Shown piece after piece: positions 9,247-17,823 of a DNA stretch of 64,000 bases. A program made the position numbers and the translations under genes. Numbering within the stretch: the stretch's first letter is position 1; each line of letters starts with the position of its first letter. This DNA comes from Streptomyces sp. ACA25 (GTDB taxonomy: Bacteria; Actinomycetota; Actinomycetes; Streptomycetales; Streptomycetaceae): the NCBI RefSeq assembly GCF_028200735.1, contig NZ_JAQKPV010000003.1:310001-374000 (forward strand). The letters are read 5' to 3'. Below the pieces are notes generated by a model that did no database searches, was not told the origin of the DNA, and saw only the letters and a program-made list of their open reading frames with translations.

Positions 9247-9542
9247 GGTCGTAGCCTTCGCTTCTTCGATGAGTGGATCCTTACAAGGTCGCCCGGACGA
9301 TCACGTCAGACATGGCCACACGCCGGTGACGCAACCGGGTGCAGGCCGCTGACGATCATCCTGGTGAACCGGCGTAAGGCCACTCTCGTGAGATCGAGCA
9401 AGCCATTACGCATACCGACCAGGCAGAATACCGTCCCTTGCCCGGACGGGTCAAAACGGCCCGGCACCACCGGCCCGGCGGCCGTCCGGTGGCCTGCCGT
9501 GCCCGGGGCTGCGAGGCTGTTGGCAGGCACCCGGAGGTCACC
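9247..9542. promoter_or_regulatory. Divergent intergenic region, rplM / nitroreductase-like gene
   Basis: This 296-bp gap must hold promoters for rplM (minus) and the nitroreductase-like gene (plus). The plus gene has a strong GGAGGT ribosome site ending 4 bases before its ATG. I see no clear palindromic operator and no DosR-like box. Confidence 0.4.
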
Positions 9543-10511
9543 ATGAACCTGTACTCACGGCCCGACCCGGTACCGGTCCTCGTCGGGCAGGCGGTGCGCG
9601 CGCCGTCCTCGCACAACACCCAGCCCTGGATCTTCCGCCGGACCGACAGCGGCGTCACCCTGCACACCGACCGCTCGCGGGCTCTGCCGGTGAATGATCC
9701 GGCCGGACGCGAGCGCGTGATCAGCGCCGGAGCCGCCCTGCTGAACCTCCGGGTGGCGGCGCTCCGCCACGGCCTCGACGCCCTCGTCGAGGCGTTCCCC
9801 GATCCGGCCGACGACTCCCTCCTCGCCCGGGTGACACTCACCGAGCGCCGGGAGCCGGCTCCCGGGGACCCGGACCTGTACGAGGCCATCGCCCGCCGGC
9901 ACACCTGCCGCCGCCCGTTCGCCGCCCGCCCGGTACCCGAGGCCGTGCTCCGGGCCGCCCGGGAGGCGGCGGAGCGGGAGGGGGCCCTGATGATGCCGGT
10001 GCCCCACGGGCAGCGTGCGCGGGTGGCCGCCCTGGTGGAGGAGGGCGACCGCCGCCAGTTCGCCACCCGGGCCTGGCGACGGGAGCTGGCGTTCTGGATG
10101 CGTCCCCGCCGCAGCGGGGACGGCCTTGCCGTACCGACCGCACTCGCGCCCCTTCTGCGCACGGCGTTCCGCTCCCTCGACCTCGGTGCCCGCACCGGGG
10201 CGTGCGACGCCGCCCTGGTGCGGGCGGCACCCGCCCTGCTCGTGATCACCACGGACACGGACACCCGCCCCGCGTGGCTGGCCACCGGCCAGGCACTGCA
10301 GCGGGCGCTCCTGGTGCTGGCCGCCGAGGGCGTGCTCGCCGGGTACGCCAACCAGCCCTGCCAGGTGGGGGACCCGCTGCGCGCCCGGCTGCGCGACGCC
10401 GTGTCCGGTCCGGACGGCGGCCATCCCCAGCTCCTCCTGTCCGCGGGCTACCCCCGGGGCAAGGTCAGCGGCTCGCCCCGCCGCCCGCTCGCCGACGTGC
10501 TGGACCCGTGA
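9543..10511 (+). CDS. Acg-type nitroreductase-like FMN protein
   Basis: The 322-residue product resembles the Acg family, which are nitroreductase-fold proteins with a double-length chain, first known from hypoxia-regulated mycobacterial genes. Visible motifs are the N-terminal APSSHNTQPW, which is the FMN-binding region of the family, DRSRALPVNDPAGRERVIS, RRHTCRRPF, and a C-terminal GQALQRALLVLAAEGVLAG. ATG 9543 has GGAGGT just upstream. Acg proteins bind FMN but several lack ordinary nitroreductase activity, so the substrate is unknown. It stands alone, with core genes on both sides in opposite orientation. Confidence 0.8.
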   Translation: MNLYSRPDPVPVLVGQAVRAPSSHNTQPWIFRRTDSGVTLHTDRSRALPVNDPAGRERVISAGAALLNLRVAALRHGLDALVEAFPDPADDSLLARVTLTERREPAPGDPDLYEAIARRHTCRRPFAARPVPEAVLRAAREAAEREGALMMPVPHGQRARVAALVEEGDRRQFATRAWRRELAFWMRPRRSGDGLAVPTALAPLLRTAFRSLDLGARTGACDAALVRAAPALLVITTDTDTRPAWLATGQALQRALLVLAAEGVLAGYANQPCQVGDPLRARLRDAVSGPDGGHPQLLLSAGYPRGKVSGSPRRPLADVLDP

Positions 10512-10541
10512 GCGCACGGCCCGGAGGGAGTGCCCGGCTCC

Positions 10542-12161
10542 TCAGCGGGCCCGCACCACCCGGGCCTCGTCCCAGACCGGGTCCGGGGTCTCCCGGAGCC
10601 GGCCGTCCGCACCGAATACCAGGAACCGGTCGAAGGAACGGGCGAACCAGCGGTCGTGCGTGACGGCCAGCACCGTCCCCTCGTACGCCTCCAGACCTGC
10701 CTGGAGCGCCTCGGCGCTCTCCAGGTCGAGGTTGTCCGTCGGCTCGTCCAGGAGCAGCGCCGTGCTGCCGGCCAGCTCCAGCAGCAGGATCTGGAAGCGG
10801 GCCTGCTGGCCGCCCGACAGCCGGCCGAAGCACTGTTCGGCCTGGCGGTCCAGCTCGTACCGGCGCAGCGCCGAGATCGCCGGACCCCGCTTCCTGGCAT
10901 GTTCGGTCCACAGGATGTCGAGCAGCGTCCGGTCCTCCAGCTCCGGATGGGCGTGTGTCTGGGCGAAGTGTCCCGGTACCACGCGGGCACCCAGCTTCCA
11001 GGTGCCCGCGTGCGCGACGTCCCCGCCGGCCAGCAGCCGCAGAAAATGCGATTTCCCCGAACCGTTGGAGCCCAGCACGGCCACCCGTTCGCCGAAGTAG
11101 ACCTCCAGGTCGAACGGGCGCATCAGACCGGTCAGCTCCAGCCCTGCGCAGGTCACCGCCCGGACTCCCGTCCGGCCGCCGCGCAGCCGCATCGTGATGT
11201 TCTGCTCACGCGGCGGTTCCTGCGGCGGCCCGGCCTCCTCGAACTTGCGCAGCCGGGTCTGCGCCGCCTGGTAGCGGGATGCCAGCCCGTCGTTGAAGGC
11301 GGCCTTGTTCTTGAGCGTGTTCACCAGCTGCTTCAGCTGGGCGTGCTTCTCGTCCCAGCGCCGCCGCAGCTCCTCGAAGCGGGCGAACCGCTCACGCCGT
11401 GCCGCGTGGTAGGTGCCGAAACCGCCGCCGTGCACCCAGACGTCCGAGCCGGCCGGGCCCGGCTCGACGCTGATGATCCGCTCTGCCGAGCGGGCCAGGA
11501 GCTCCCGGTCGTGGGAGACGAACAGCACCGTCTTACCGGTCTCCCGCAGCCGGTCCTCCAGCCACCGCTTCCCGGGCACGTCCAGATAGTTGTCGGGCTC
11601 GTCCAGCAGCAGGACCTCGTCACCGCCGCGCAGCAGCGCCTCCAGCACCACCCTTTTCTGCTCCCCGCCGGACAGGGTGCGCACCTGACGCCACTGCGCC
11701 TGCTCGTACGGGACGCCGAGCGCCGCCATCGTGCAGATGTCCCACCCGGTCTCGGCCTCGTACCCCCGGACCTCCGCCCAGTCCGCCAGCGCCTGCGCAT
11801 AGCTCAGCTGAGCCGCCTCGTCGTCCCGCGTCATCACTGCGTGCTCGGCCTCGTCCACCGCCCGGGCGGCCTCCCGCAGGCGCGGCGGCGCCACCGAGAC
11901 CAACAGGTCACGGACGGTGCTCTCGTCCCGCACACTCCCCACGAACTGCGGCATCACGCCCAGGCCACCGCTCACGGTGACGCTGCCGGCGTCCGGCTGC
12001 AACTCCCCGGCGATGATCCGCAGCAGGGTGCTCTTGCCCGCTCCGTTGGCGCCGACCAGCGCCACCACGGAGCCCTCTCCCGCCCGGAACGAGACATCGT
12101 CGAGCAGCACCCGCCCGTCCGGCAGGCAGTACTCCAGATGCGCGGTCTCCACATGTCCCAT
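10542..12161 (-). CDS. ABC-F family ATPase (ribosome-associated type)
   Basis: The 539-residue protein has two ABC ATPase domains and no membrane segments. Domain 1 has GANGAGKST, signature LSGGEQKRV and DEPDNYLDVPGKRW; domain 2 has GSNGSGKSH, LSGGQQARF and DEPTDNLDLES. Between them is a charged, probably coiled linker of about 80 residues rich in Arg, Glu and Lys. Soluble duplicated ABC proteins of this kind act on the ribosome, either as translation factors or as antibiotic-resistance protectors. The DEPDNYLD variant is common in actinobacterial members. Only 64 bases separate its start from the flippase-like gene upstream, so it may be read through from that operon. Its antibiotic range, if any, cannot be seen. 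Confidence 0.85.
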   Translation of the reverse strand: MGHVETAHLEYCLPDGRVLLDDVSFRAGEGSVVALVGANGAGKSTLLRIIAGELQPDAGSVTVSGGLGVMPQFVGSVRDESTVRDLLVSVAPPRLREAARAVDEAEHAVMTRDDEAAQLSYAQALADWAEVRGYEAETGWDICTMAALGVPYEQAQWRQVRTLSGGEQKRVVLEALLRGGDEVLLLDEPDNYLDVPGKRWLEDRLRETGKTVLFVSHDRELLARSAERIISVEPGPAGSDVWVHGGGFGTYHAARRERFARFEELRRRWDEKHAQLKQLVNTLKNKAAFNDGLASRYQAAQTRLRKFEEAGPPQEPPREQNITMRLRGGRTGVRAVTCAGLELTGLMRPFDLEVYFGERVAVLGSNGSGKSHFLRLLAGGDVAHAGTWKLGARVVPGHFAQTHAHPELEDRTLLDILWTEHARKRGPAISALRRYELDRQAEQCFGRLSGGQQARFQILLLELAGSTALLLDEPTDNLDLESAEALQAGLEAYEGTVLAVTHDRWFARSFDRFLVFGADGRLRETPDPVWDEARVVRAR

Positions 12162-12225
12162 GCCAGGAGTCTGACGGCTCCCGGTCCTCGGTCCAACCCC
12201 GTTTTCCAGCTGGCCGGAAGGAACG

Positions 12226-13215
12226 TCAGTCCGCTCGCGCTGCCGGGCGGACGGACCGGAGCCCGGGCTGCCCGCGCCGGTTCGCAGGCCCGCCTGCCGA
12301 GCGCAGCCGGCCGCGCGCCATGGCAACCGCAAAGATCCCGCTGAGCGACAGGTCGGTCAGGAGGCAGACCGCCCGGCTCGCGACGGCGACCGCTCCCGCG
12401 GCGGTCAGCGGCATCACCTGGGACAGCGCGCCGATCAGGAACAGCTCCCGCACCAGCACGCCGTCCGGCAGCACCACGATCAGCGCGCTGACAGCGGTGA
12501 CCAGGGCGAAGGCCCCCACGCTGATCAGCAGGGCCGGCCCCGCGGGCGCTCCCAGCGCCAGGGTGAGCAGCCACAGATGAAGCCCCGAGACGAGCCGGCA
12601 GGCAAGCTGCCATCCGAGGGCCGCCCGCGTGTGCGTTCCGGAGCCGGTCGACGTGAGTTCCCGCCGCAGCAGGCGGGCGGCGGCGGAGGCCGCCCGGCCG
12701 GTCAGGTCAGGTTTCGCGAGGACCAGGGCGAGCAGCCCGGCGGGAAGGAGGAGGAGCCAGCTCCAGTTGCCGAGGAGCATCGGCGCGGCGAGGCTTCCCA
12801 CGACCAGTCCCGTCAGGAGCACGACCGGGATGTTGAGCAGCGACACCGCGACCGTCACCAGCCCGCTGACGCCCGCGCCGCGGGCCAGTTTCGCGTGCGT
12901 GAGCGCGACCCACAGGGCGCCGGGCACGTACTTGGCGCTCATTCCGACGAAATAGATCTGGGCCGCGGTGCGGCGGGGCAGCAGGTGACCGAGGTCTGCC
13001 ATGATGCTGCGCCACGACAGCATGGCGAAGAACAGTGCCAGCACGTTGACCGCGCAGGAGGCGAGCACGTAGGGCAGGGCCTGCGAGGTCACCATGGGGC
13101 GGGCCTCGGACCAGTCCTGCCCGCGCATGGTCCAGATGAGCGCGGCGAGGATCACACCCGCCAGCACCCAGCCCGTCAGAGTGCGCCAGCGGCTGCGTGC
13201 CGCTCCGGTGCTCAT
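12226..13215 (-). CDS. UPF0104 / LPG-synthase-TM-like integral membrane protein
   Basis: The 329-residue protein has about eight hydrophobic segments, with a first helix near residues 14-31. The internal sequence YFVGMSAKYVPGALWVA matches the family hallmark of a conserved loop between helices 2 and 3. Relatives include AglD/GtrA-like and MprF-flippase-like proteins that sit beside glycosyltransferases and are suspected of moving lipid-linked sugars. The start ATG overlaps the upstream glycosyltransferase stop by 4 bp, and it is the last gene of the seven-gene operon. I infer a flippase or lipid-transfer role from context only. Confidence 0.8.
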   Translation of the reverse strand: MSTGAARSRWRTLTGWVLAGVILAALIWTMRGQDWSEARPMVTSQALPYVLASCAVNVLALFFAMLSWRSIMADLGHLLPRRTAAQIYFVGMSAKYVPGALWVALTHAKLARGAGVSGLVTVAVSLLNIPVVLLTGLVVGSLAAPMLLGNWSWLLLLPAGLLALVLAKPDLTGRAASAAARLLRRELTSTGSGTHTRAALGWQLACRLVSGLHLWLLTLALGAPAGPALLISVGAFALVTAVSALIVVLPDGVLVRELFLIGALSQVMPLTAAGAVAVASRAVCLLTDLSLSGIFAVAMARGRLRSAGGPANRRGQPGLRSVRPAARAD

Positions 13216-14525
13216 CCGCTCCCCCCCGGCGCCCGCACGTCCGCGTAGAGGGAGAGGGTGGCGTTGACGGCGGCCGACCAGGGAAAGTTCTGCCGTGCGT
13301 GCTCCCGCCCCCGGGCGGCCAGCAGCTCCGCACCGGCCGGGTCGTCGAGGAGCCGGCAGACCGCGTCGGCGAGTTCGCGCGGGCTGTCGGTGGCGGTGCG
13401 CAGGGCGGCCTGCTCCGTCCCGTCCATGGCGATCAGTCCGGAGAAGCCGGGGCCGAGCACGACGGGTGTGCCCAGGGACATCGCCTCCACCGAGACAAGG
13501 CCGAACGGCTCGTAGAGCGAGGGGAAGACACCCACGTCGGCGGCCAGGTAGTGCTGGTGGAGTTCCTCCTGCGGCAGATAGCGGTGGTAGAGGTGCGTCC
13601 GGCGCTGAAGGCCGAGTTCGGCGACGAGCCGGTCCACGGCGGCGCCCTGGTCCGTTCCGGCCAGTCCCACACCGAGGACGAACAGGTGGACCCGCGGGTG
13701 CCGGCGGGCGATCTCCGGCAGGGCGCGCAGGAGCGTGTGGATGCCCTTCACCGGGCTCAGCCGGCCGGCGAAGACCAGGATCCGGGCGTCGGGACCGAGG
13801 CCGGACCCGGCGAGGAGTTCCTTTCTCGCCGCCGCGCGGGCCGCCTGCGTGGTGCCGTCCGGGCCCGTGCGGTCGGTGGGAGCGAGGGACTCGCACCCAT
13901 GGGGTATGACGCTGACCCGGTGGGTCTGCCACCCGTGTGCGCCGACCAGCTGTTTCATTTCGGGGGTGGGGACGACGACGCGGGTCGCCAGCCGGCTCAG
14001 CAGCCGCTGGTTGAACTTGATGAGTCCGAACGGATCCGTCATGTCCGGCTCGGGAGTCATGGTCGCCTCGGTGTTGTGCACGTGGTATATCACCGGAAGT
14101 CGCAGGAGGGCGGCGGCAATGCCCGCGGGGGCGCTCTGCCAGTCGTGGACCGCGACCACGAGGCCCCGGCGGCGCACGCGCAGCAGCGCGAACAGAGTGG
14201 CCAGATTGAAGTGCAGCAGGGCAAGGGCAAAGGCGGCACGCCCTGCGGGCGCGAGGTGGTTTCTGGGGGACACGATCCGCGACGTGAGCCAACGCGGCAT
14301 GCGTGGCCGCCTGATGGTCAGTCCGTCCGCCTGCTCCCGGGACGGGAGCCCGCCGGGACAGTTCATGGTGTGCAGGGTCAGGCGGACGTCCGGGTGCTCG
14401 CGGCGGGTGCGGTGCAGGAAGCGTTCGGCGTACTCGGCGAGCCCTCCGAGGGACCACGGCGGGTACTGGTGGCAGATGACGACGACGTGGCGGGGCGGGG
14501 GCGCGCCGCGGTGGGCTTTGCTCAT
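13212..14525 (-). CDS. Glycosyltransferase family 4 protein
   Basis: The 437-residue protein has a GT-B fold pattern. The N-terminal acceptor half begins VVVICHQYPPWSLGGLAEYAERF, with the Gly loop of GT4 enzymes. The C-terminal donor half contains FAGRLSPVKGIHTLLRALPE and PSLYEPFGLVSVEAM, the E-x7-E motif that binds the nucleotide-sugar or polyprenyl donor. There are no membrane helices. It overlaps its upstream and downstream neighbours by 4 bp each, so it is tightly coupled in the operon. The sugar and acceptor cannot be told from sequence. Confidence 0.88.
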   Translation of the reverse strand: MSKAHRGAPPPRHVVVICHQYPPWSLGGLAEYAERFLHRTRREHPDVRLTLHTMNCPGGLPSREQADGLTIRRPRMPRWLTSRIVSPRNHLAPAGRAAFALALLHFNLATLFALLRVRRRGLVVAVHDWQSAPAGIAAALLRLPVIYHVHNTEATMTPEPDMTDPFGLIKFNQRLLSRLATRVVVPTPEMKQLVGAHGWQTHRVSVIPHGCESLAPTDRTGPDGTTQAARAAARKELLAGSGLGPDARILVFAGRLSPVKGIHTLLRALPEIARRHPRVHLFVLGVGLAGTDQGAAVDRLVAELGLQRRTHLYHRYLPQEELHQHYLAADVGVFPSLYEPFGLVSVEAMSLGTPVVLGPGFSGLIAMDGTEQAALRTATDSPRELADAVCRLLDDPAGAELLAARGREHARQNFPWSAAVNATLSLYADVRAPGGSG

Positions 14526-15673
14526 GCGACGAGCTCGTCCCGGCGGTCGATCAGGGCCCGGAATGCCTCCTCGTGGTCGTTCAGGAAGGCGTCACCGCCG
14601 AAGAGCTCGACCGTCCTGCGCTGCCCTGCGCGGCGTTCCTCGTCCGTCATCCGGGACACTTCGAGAAGGGCGTTCCGCAGCGCCTGCGGGTCCCTCGCGG
14701 GGACGCGCCTGCCGAAACCCGTCATCTGGACGGGTATCCGGGACCCGGGCAGATCGGTGGTCACCGAGGGGACACCGGTCATCATTGCCTCGACCTGGAC
14801 GATGCCGAACGACTCGGAGATCGAGGGCAGCGCGAACACGTCGAGGGAAGCGTAGAAGTCGCGGATGGCGTCCCCGCGCAGCAGTCCCAGGAACCGGATG
14901 CGCCGGTCGTCGCCCGCCTCGGTGCGGAGCTGTGCCATGTTGCTGCCGCCCGCGACCTGAAGGTGGTCCCCGGCGATGAGCAAGCGGGCCGCGGGGTCCT
15001 CGATCTGCCGGAAGGCCCGGATCAGGTACTCGATCCCCTTGTCCTCCGTGATCCGCCCCATGAAGCCCACGTGCAGTCCTCGGTCCTCCCTGAGGGCGGG
15101 GGTGCCGCCGTTGCGGTCCACGCAGGGTGAGGAGATCGCCCGCAGGGGACGCCGGCTGATGCTGGGCCAGATCCGGGAGCCGCGAGCCTGGTCCTCGCTG
15201 TTGACGATGACCAGGTCGGCTCGGCGGACAGCCGCGCGGGCGATCCGGTCGGCCAGCCGCATGCCGAGCCGGTTGACCGCGCCGTCGGGCAGGAACGCGT
15301 CGATGTGATAGGTCGTCACCAGTTTCGCCCGGGAGCGCAGGGCGGCGACGAACGCCGCCTCCGGCATCGGCTGGTGCAGGTGCAGCAGTGCGGATCTGGC
15401 GGCGAGCCGGGAGACCAACCAGGGCAGGGCCGGGGCGAGGAATCCGCGGCTGACACGGGCGAGCACCGGTGCGCGGAAGACGTGGACGCCGTTCATCTCC
15501 TCCCGGGCGGGCAGTGCCGGGTCATGCCTGGCGCATGCCACGGCCACTCTCCAGCCGCGTGCGGCGAGGCCTTCAGCGGTGAGGCGGGCGGCCTCGGTGA
15601 GGCCGCTGACGTAGGGGGCGTAGTAGTCCAGCACAACGGTGACGTCAAAGGTGTCGGTGTCGGTGGTGCGCAA
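14522..15673 (-). CDS. Glycosyltransferase family 4 protein
   Basis: The 383-residue GT4 enzyme shows YYAPYVSGLTEAARLTAEGL near the N terminus, HLHQPMPEA, FMGRITEDKGIEYLIRAF, and PSISESFGIVQVEAM (E-x7-E). The start is uncertain: TTG 15673 is preferred because GAGAGGA lies about 9 bases upstream. A longer reading would run into the upstream hydrolase gene, which ends at 15700. It overlaps the next GT4 gene by 4 bp. Two GT4 enzymes in tandem suggest that at least two sugars are added in sequence. Confidence 0.87.
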   Translation of the reverse strand: MRTTDTDTFDVTVVLDYYAPYVSGLTEAARLTAEGLAARGWRVAVACARHDPALPAREEMNGVHVFRAPVLARVSRGFLAPALPWLVSRLAARSALLHLHQPMPEAAFVAALRSRAKLVTTYHIDAFLPDGAVNRLGMRLADRIARAAVRRADLVIVNSEDQARGSRIWPSISRRPLRAISSPCVDRNGGTPALREDRGLHVGFMGRITEDKGIEYLIRAFRQIEDPAARLLIAGDHLQVAGGSNMAQLRTEAGDDRRIRFLGLLRGDAIRDFYASLDVFALPSISESFGIVQVEAMMTGVPSVTTDLPGSRIPVQMTGFGRRVPARDPQALRNALLEVSRMTDEERRAGQRRTVELFGGDAFLNDHEEAFRALIDRRDELVA

Positions 15674-15699
15674 GGCTGCTGTTCCTCTCGGCTGATGGG

Positions 15700-16797
15700 C
15701 TAGGGCTCGACGGAGATACGCAGTTCCATGGCGAGGTGGTCGGAGAGTCCCTCGGCGCCGACCAGGCGGTGGGAGGTCACCGACACGTCGGCGGTCGTGA
15801 ACACCCAGTCCAGCCGCCACACGCGGGGCAGCCCGTACTTGGCCACCGGCCAGGTCAGCGGCGGCGCGAGTCCGGTGTCCGGGTCCTGGCGGTGCAGGCC
15901 GGGGCCCAGCCGCACCACGCCGTGCACCCACGGTGTGTTGAAGTCGCCTGCGACGAGTGCCGGATGGGGGTTGGCCGCCAGGTCCGCGCGCAGGGCTTCC
16001 AGTTCGGCCCGCCGCAGGGCGTGCTGGTCACGCATGAAGCGGTGGAAGTCCGCGGAGAACGGGGTGCGGTCGGCCCGGTAGGGCACCTGCATGTGCACGT
16101 TGTAGAGCGACAGGGTCTGCCCGCCGTACGCGATGTCGGTACGCTGCGCCTTCTTGCCCCGGGTGTACCAGTCCGTGCCCGACCCGCCGGTGGGGCGTGC
16201 GTGGGTGGCGACGACCGGCATCCGGGTCAGGGTGATCAGCTCCCCTTCGACGACGAGGCGGTAGCCGGGGAACTCGCGGCGCAGCCGCTCCGTGTCGTCG
16301 ATGCGGACCGGTCCGTCGGCCTGCCAGTGGAGGTACTCCTGGAGCAGGTACACGTCCGCCCGCTGCGACCGCAGGTAGGCGTAGAAGTCGTCGGGGTCGT
16401 CGTCCGTGCCCCAGTAGTAGGTGTTCCAGACGAACACCTTCAGGTCCCCCGGTGACACCTGTCCGGTCGGCAGCGCCCCGCCTGTCAGGCCGGCCAGGGG
16501 GATGCCGGCCAGCAGGGCGAGGACCAGGACCGGAGCCAGCCGGCGGCGCACCGGGCGGGCGAGCGGCACCAGCGCCAGAAGAAGAAGCGGGACGAGGAGC
16601 AGGGTGAGCGGCGGCAGAGCCTCGGGGACCAGCCATGGCCACCATCTCCCGCTCAGCAGCACGTGGGCGGTCAGGAAGGCGATCCAGCCCACTGTCGCGC
16701 CCACCAGCAGCCGGGTGCCGAGACACCACCGCCCGGTGGGAGGAGGAACGGCGGATGGCGCTGCTTCCGTGCGGGGTCCGGAACCCGGGTCCGTCAT
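15700..16797 (-). CDS. Membrane-anchored endonuclease/exonuclease/phosphatase (EEP) family hydrolase
   Basis: The 365-residue protein has about three N-terminal hydrophobic segments (residues 30-130) followed by an EEP domain. All catalytic signatures are present: VWNTYYW, LLQEYL with the metal-binding Glu, YNVHMQ, VAGDFNTPW, and LSDHLAME. Family members cut phosphodiester or phosphomonoester bonds in nucleic acids, inositol phosphates or lipids. The anchored layout points to a membrane or extracellular substrate. The ATG at 16797 overlaps the upstream prenyltransferase stop by 4 bp. In this context it could remove phosphate from a lipid-linked sugar; that is inference. Confidence 0.85.
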   Translation of the reverse strand: MTDPGSGPRTEAAPSAVPPPTGRWCLGTRLLVGATVGWIAFLTAHVLLSGRWWPWLVPEALPPLTLLLVPLLLLALVPLARPVRRRLAPVLVLALLAGIPLAGLTGGALPTGQVSPGDLKVFVWNTYYWGTDDDPDDFYAYLRSQRADVYLLQEYLHWQADGPVRIDDTERLRREFPGYRLVVEGELITLTRMPVVATHARPTGGSGTDWYTRGKKAQRTDIAYGGQTLSLYNVHMQVPYRADRTPFSADFHRFMRDQHALRRAELEALRADLAANPHPALVAGDFNTPWVHGVVRLGPGLHRQDPDTGLAPPLTWPVAKYGLPRVWRLDWVFTTADVSVTSHRLVGAEGLSDHLAMELRISVEP

Positions 16798-17774
16798 GAC
16801 CGGGCTCCGGGGAGGAAGTGGAGCAAACCCGGGAGGGACGAGGCCGCCGCGATCTTCGTCCAGGCCAGTACCACCGCGCAGAGCAGAGCGTCGATGGCCA
16901 GGAACCGGTCGCGGAGCAGCATCCTGACGGGGTCCGCTCCACCTCCCTTGACCGTGACGGCCCACAGGTACCGGAAGAGTCCCAGGAGGACCAGGGGGAT
17001 GAGGAAGACGGCGGCCAGATGGAAGTCACGTCCCAGGTCCTGGCTGAGGAAGATGAGAAAGGTGACGGCCGCGAGTCCGGCGCTCAGCACGATCGCCTGG
17101 TCCAGGAAGGTGACGGTGTATCCGCGCAGGGCCGACCGGTGCCGCGGGCCGGCCTGGTCCAGCTCTCGGCGTCTCTTCCCGAGAACAAGGAGGAGGCACA
17201 GCGGGAACACGCACGCCAGGAGCCATCCCGGCGGGGCCAGCCCCACCGCGAGGTAGCCGGCCAGCACCCGCAGGTTGAAGCCGGCCGCGACGACGAAGAC
17301 TTCCAGCACGGGCACGTTCTTCACCCCGCAGCTGTAGGCAGCGTTGAGGGCGAGGTAGGCGCCGACGGGCCAGGCCAGAGCGGGGGCGAGGAGTACGAGA
17401 CAGACGGTCAGGACGACGGCCAGGAGGACGCCGTACACCACGGCCGCGGCGACCGGCAGCCGTCCCGCGGCCAGGGGCCGGTGCCGCTTCACCGGATGGT
17501 GCGTGTCACGATGCCGGTCGGCGATGTCGTTCCCGACGTAGACCAGGACGGACGCGACGGTGAAGACCAGCAGCGCGTGCGCCAGACTCGTCAGTCCGGT
17601 GCCGGTCCAGGCCGCTGAGTGCAGCAGGGGAGCGGGGACGACCAGCAGGTTCTTGGCCCACTGGTAGGGGCGGGAAAGGGCGATCAGGTCACGGGGGCGG
17701 GTGTGGCGCAGCAGTGGGGGCGCGGGTGCCCGGGAAGGGGACGTGGTCGGCGTCGTGAGGTCCAGCGCGGTCAT
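16794..17774 (-). CDS. UbiA-family prenyltransferase, decaprenyl-phosphate phosphoribosyltransferase-like
   Basis: The 326-residue membrane protein has about eight to nine helices. It carries LSRPYQWAKNLLV near the N terminus, the prenyl-diphosphate/Mg motif NDIADRHRDTHHPVKR, and a cytosolic GKRRRELDQ loop. These match the DPPR-synthase branch of UbiA (mycobacterial Rv3806c), which joins phosphoribose from PRPP to polyprenyl phosphate, rather than the quinone branch. ATG 17774 was chosen because it precedes the conserved N terminus; the frame is open upstream. It overlaps the hydrolase gene by 4 bp. If the assignment is right, the product is a polyprenyl-phospho-ribose 5-phosphate. Confidence 0.85.
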   Translation of the reverse strand: MTALDLTTPTTSPSRAPAPPLLRHTRPRDLIALSRPYQWAKNLLVVPAPLLHSAAWTGTGLTSLAHALLVFTVASVLVYVGNDIADRHRDTHHPVKRHRPLAAGRLPVAAAVVYGVLLAVVLTVCLVLLAPALAWPVGAYLALNAAYSCGVKNVPVLEVFVVAAGFNLRVLAGYLAVGLAPPGWLLACVFPLCLLLVLGKRRRELDQAGPRHRSALRGYTVTFLDQAIVLSAGLAAVTFLIFLSQDLGRDFHLAAVFLIPLVLLGLFRYLWAVTVKGGGADPVRMLLRDRFLAIDALLCAVVLAWTKIAAASSLPGLLHFLPGARS

Positions 17775-17823
17775 GCGGTTCGGCTCCGTTCGGCTGGGCG
17801 GCAGCATCTCGGATGCCCACGCA

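Noticed and set aside
9247..9542. Possible DosR-type operator before the Acg-like gene
   Set aside because: No sequence close to the known inverted consensus was found.
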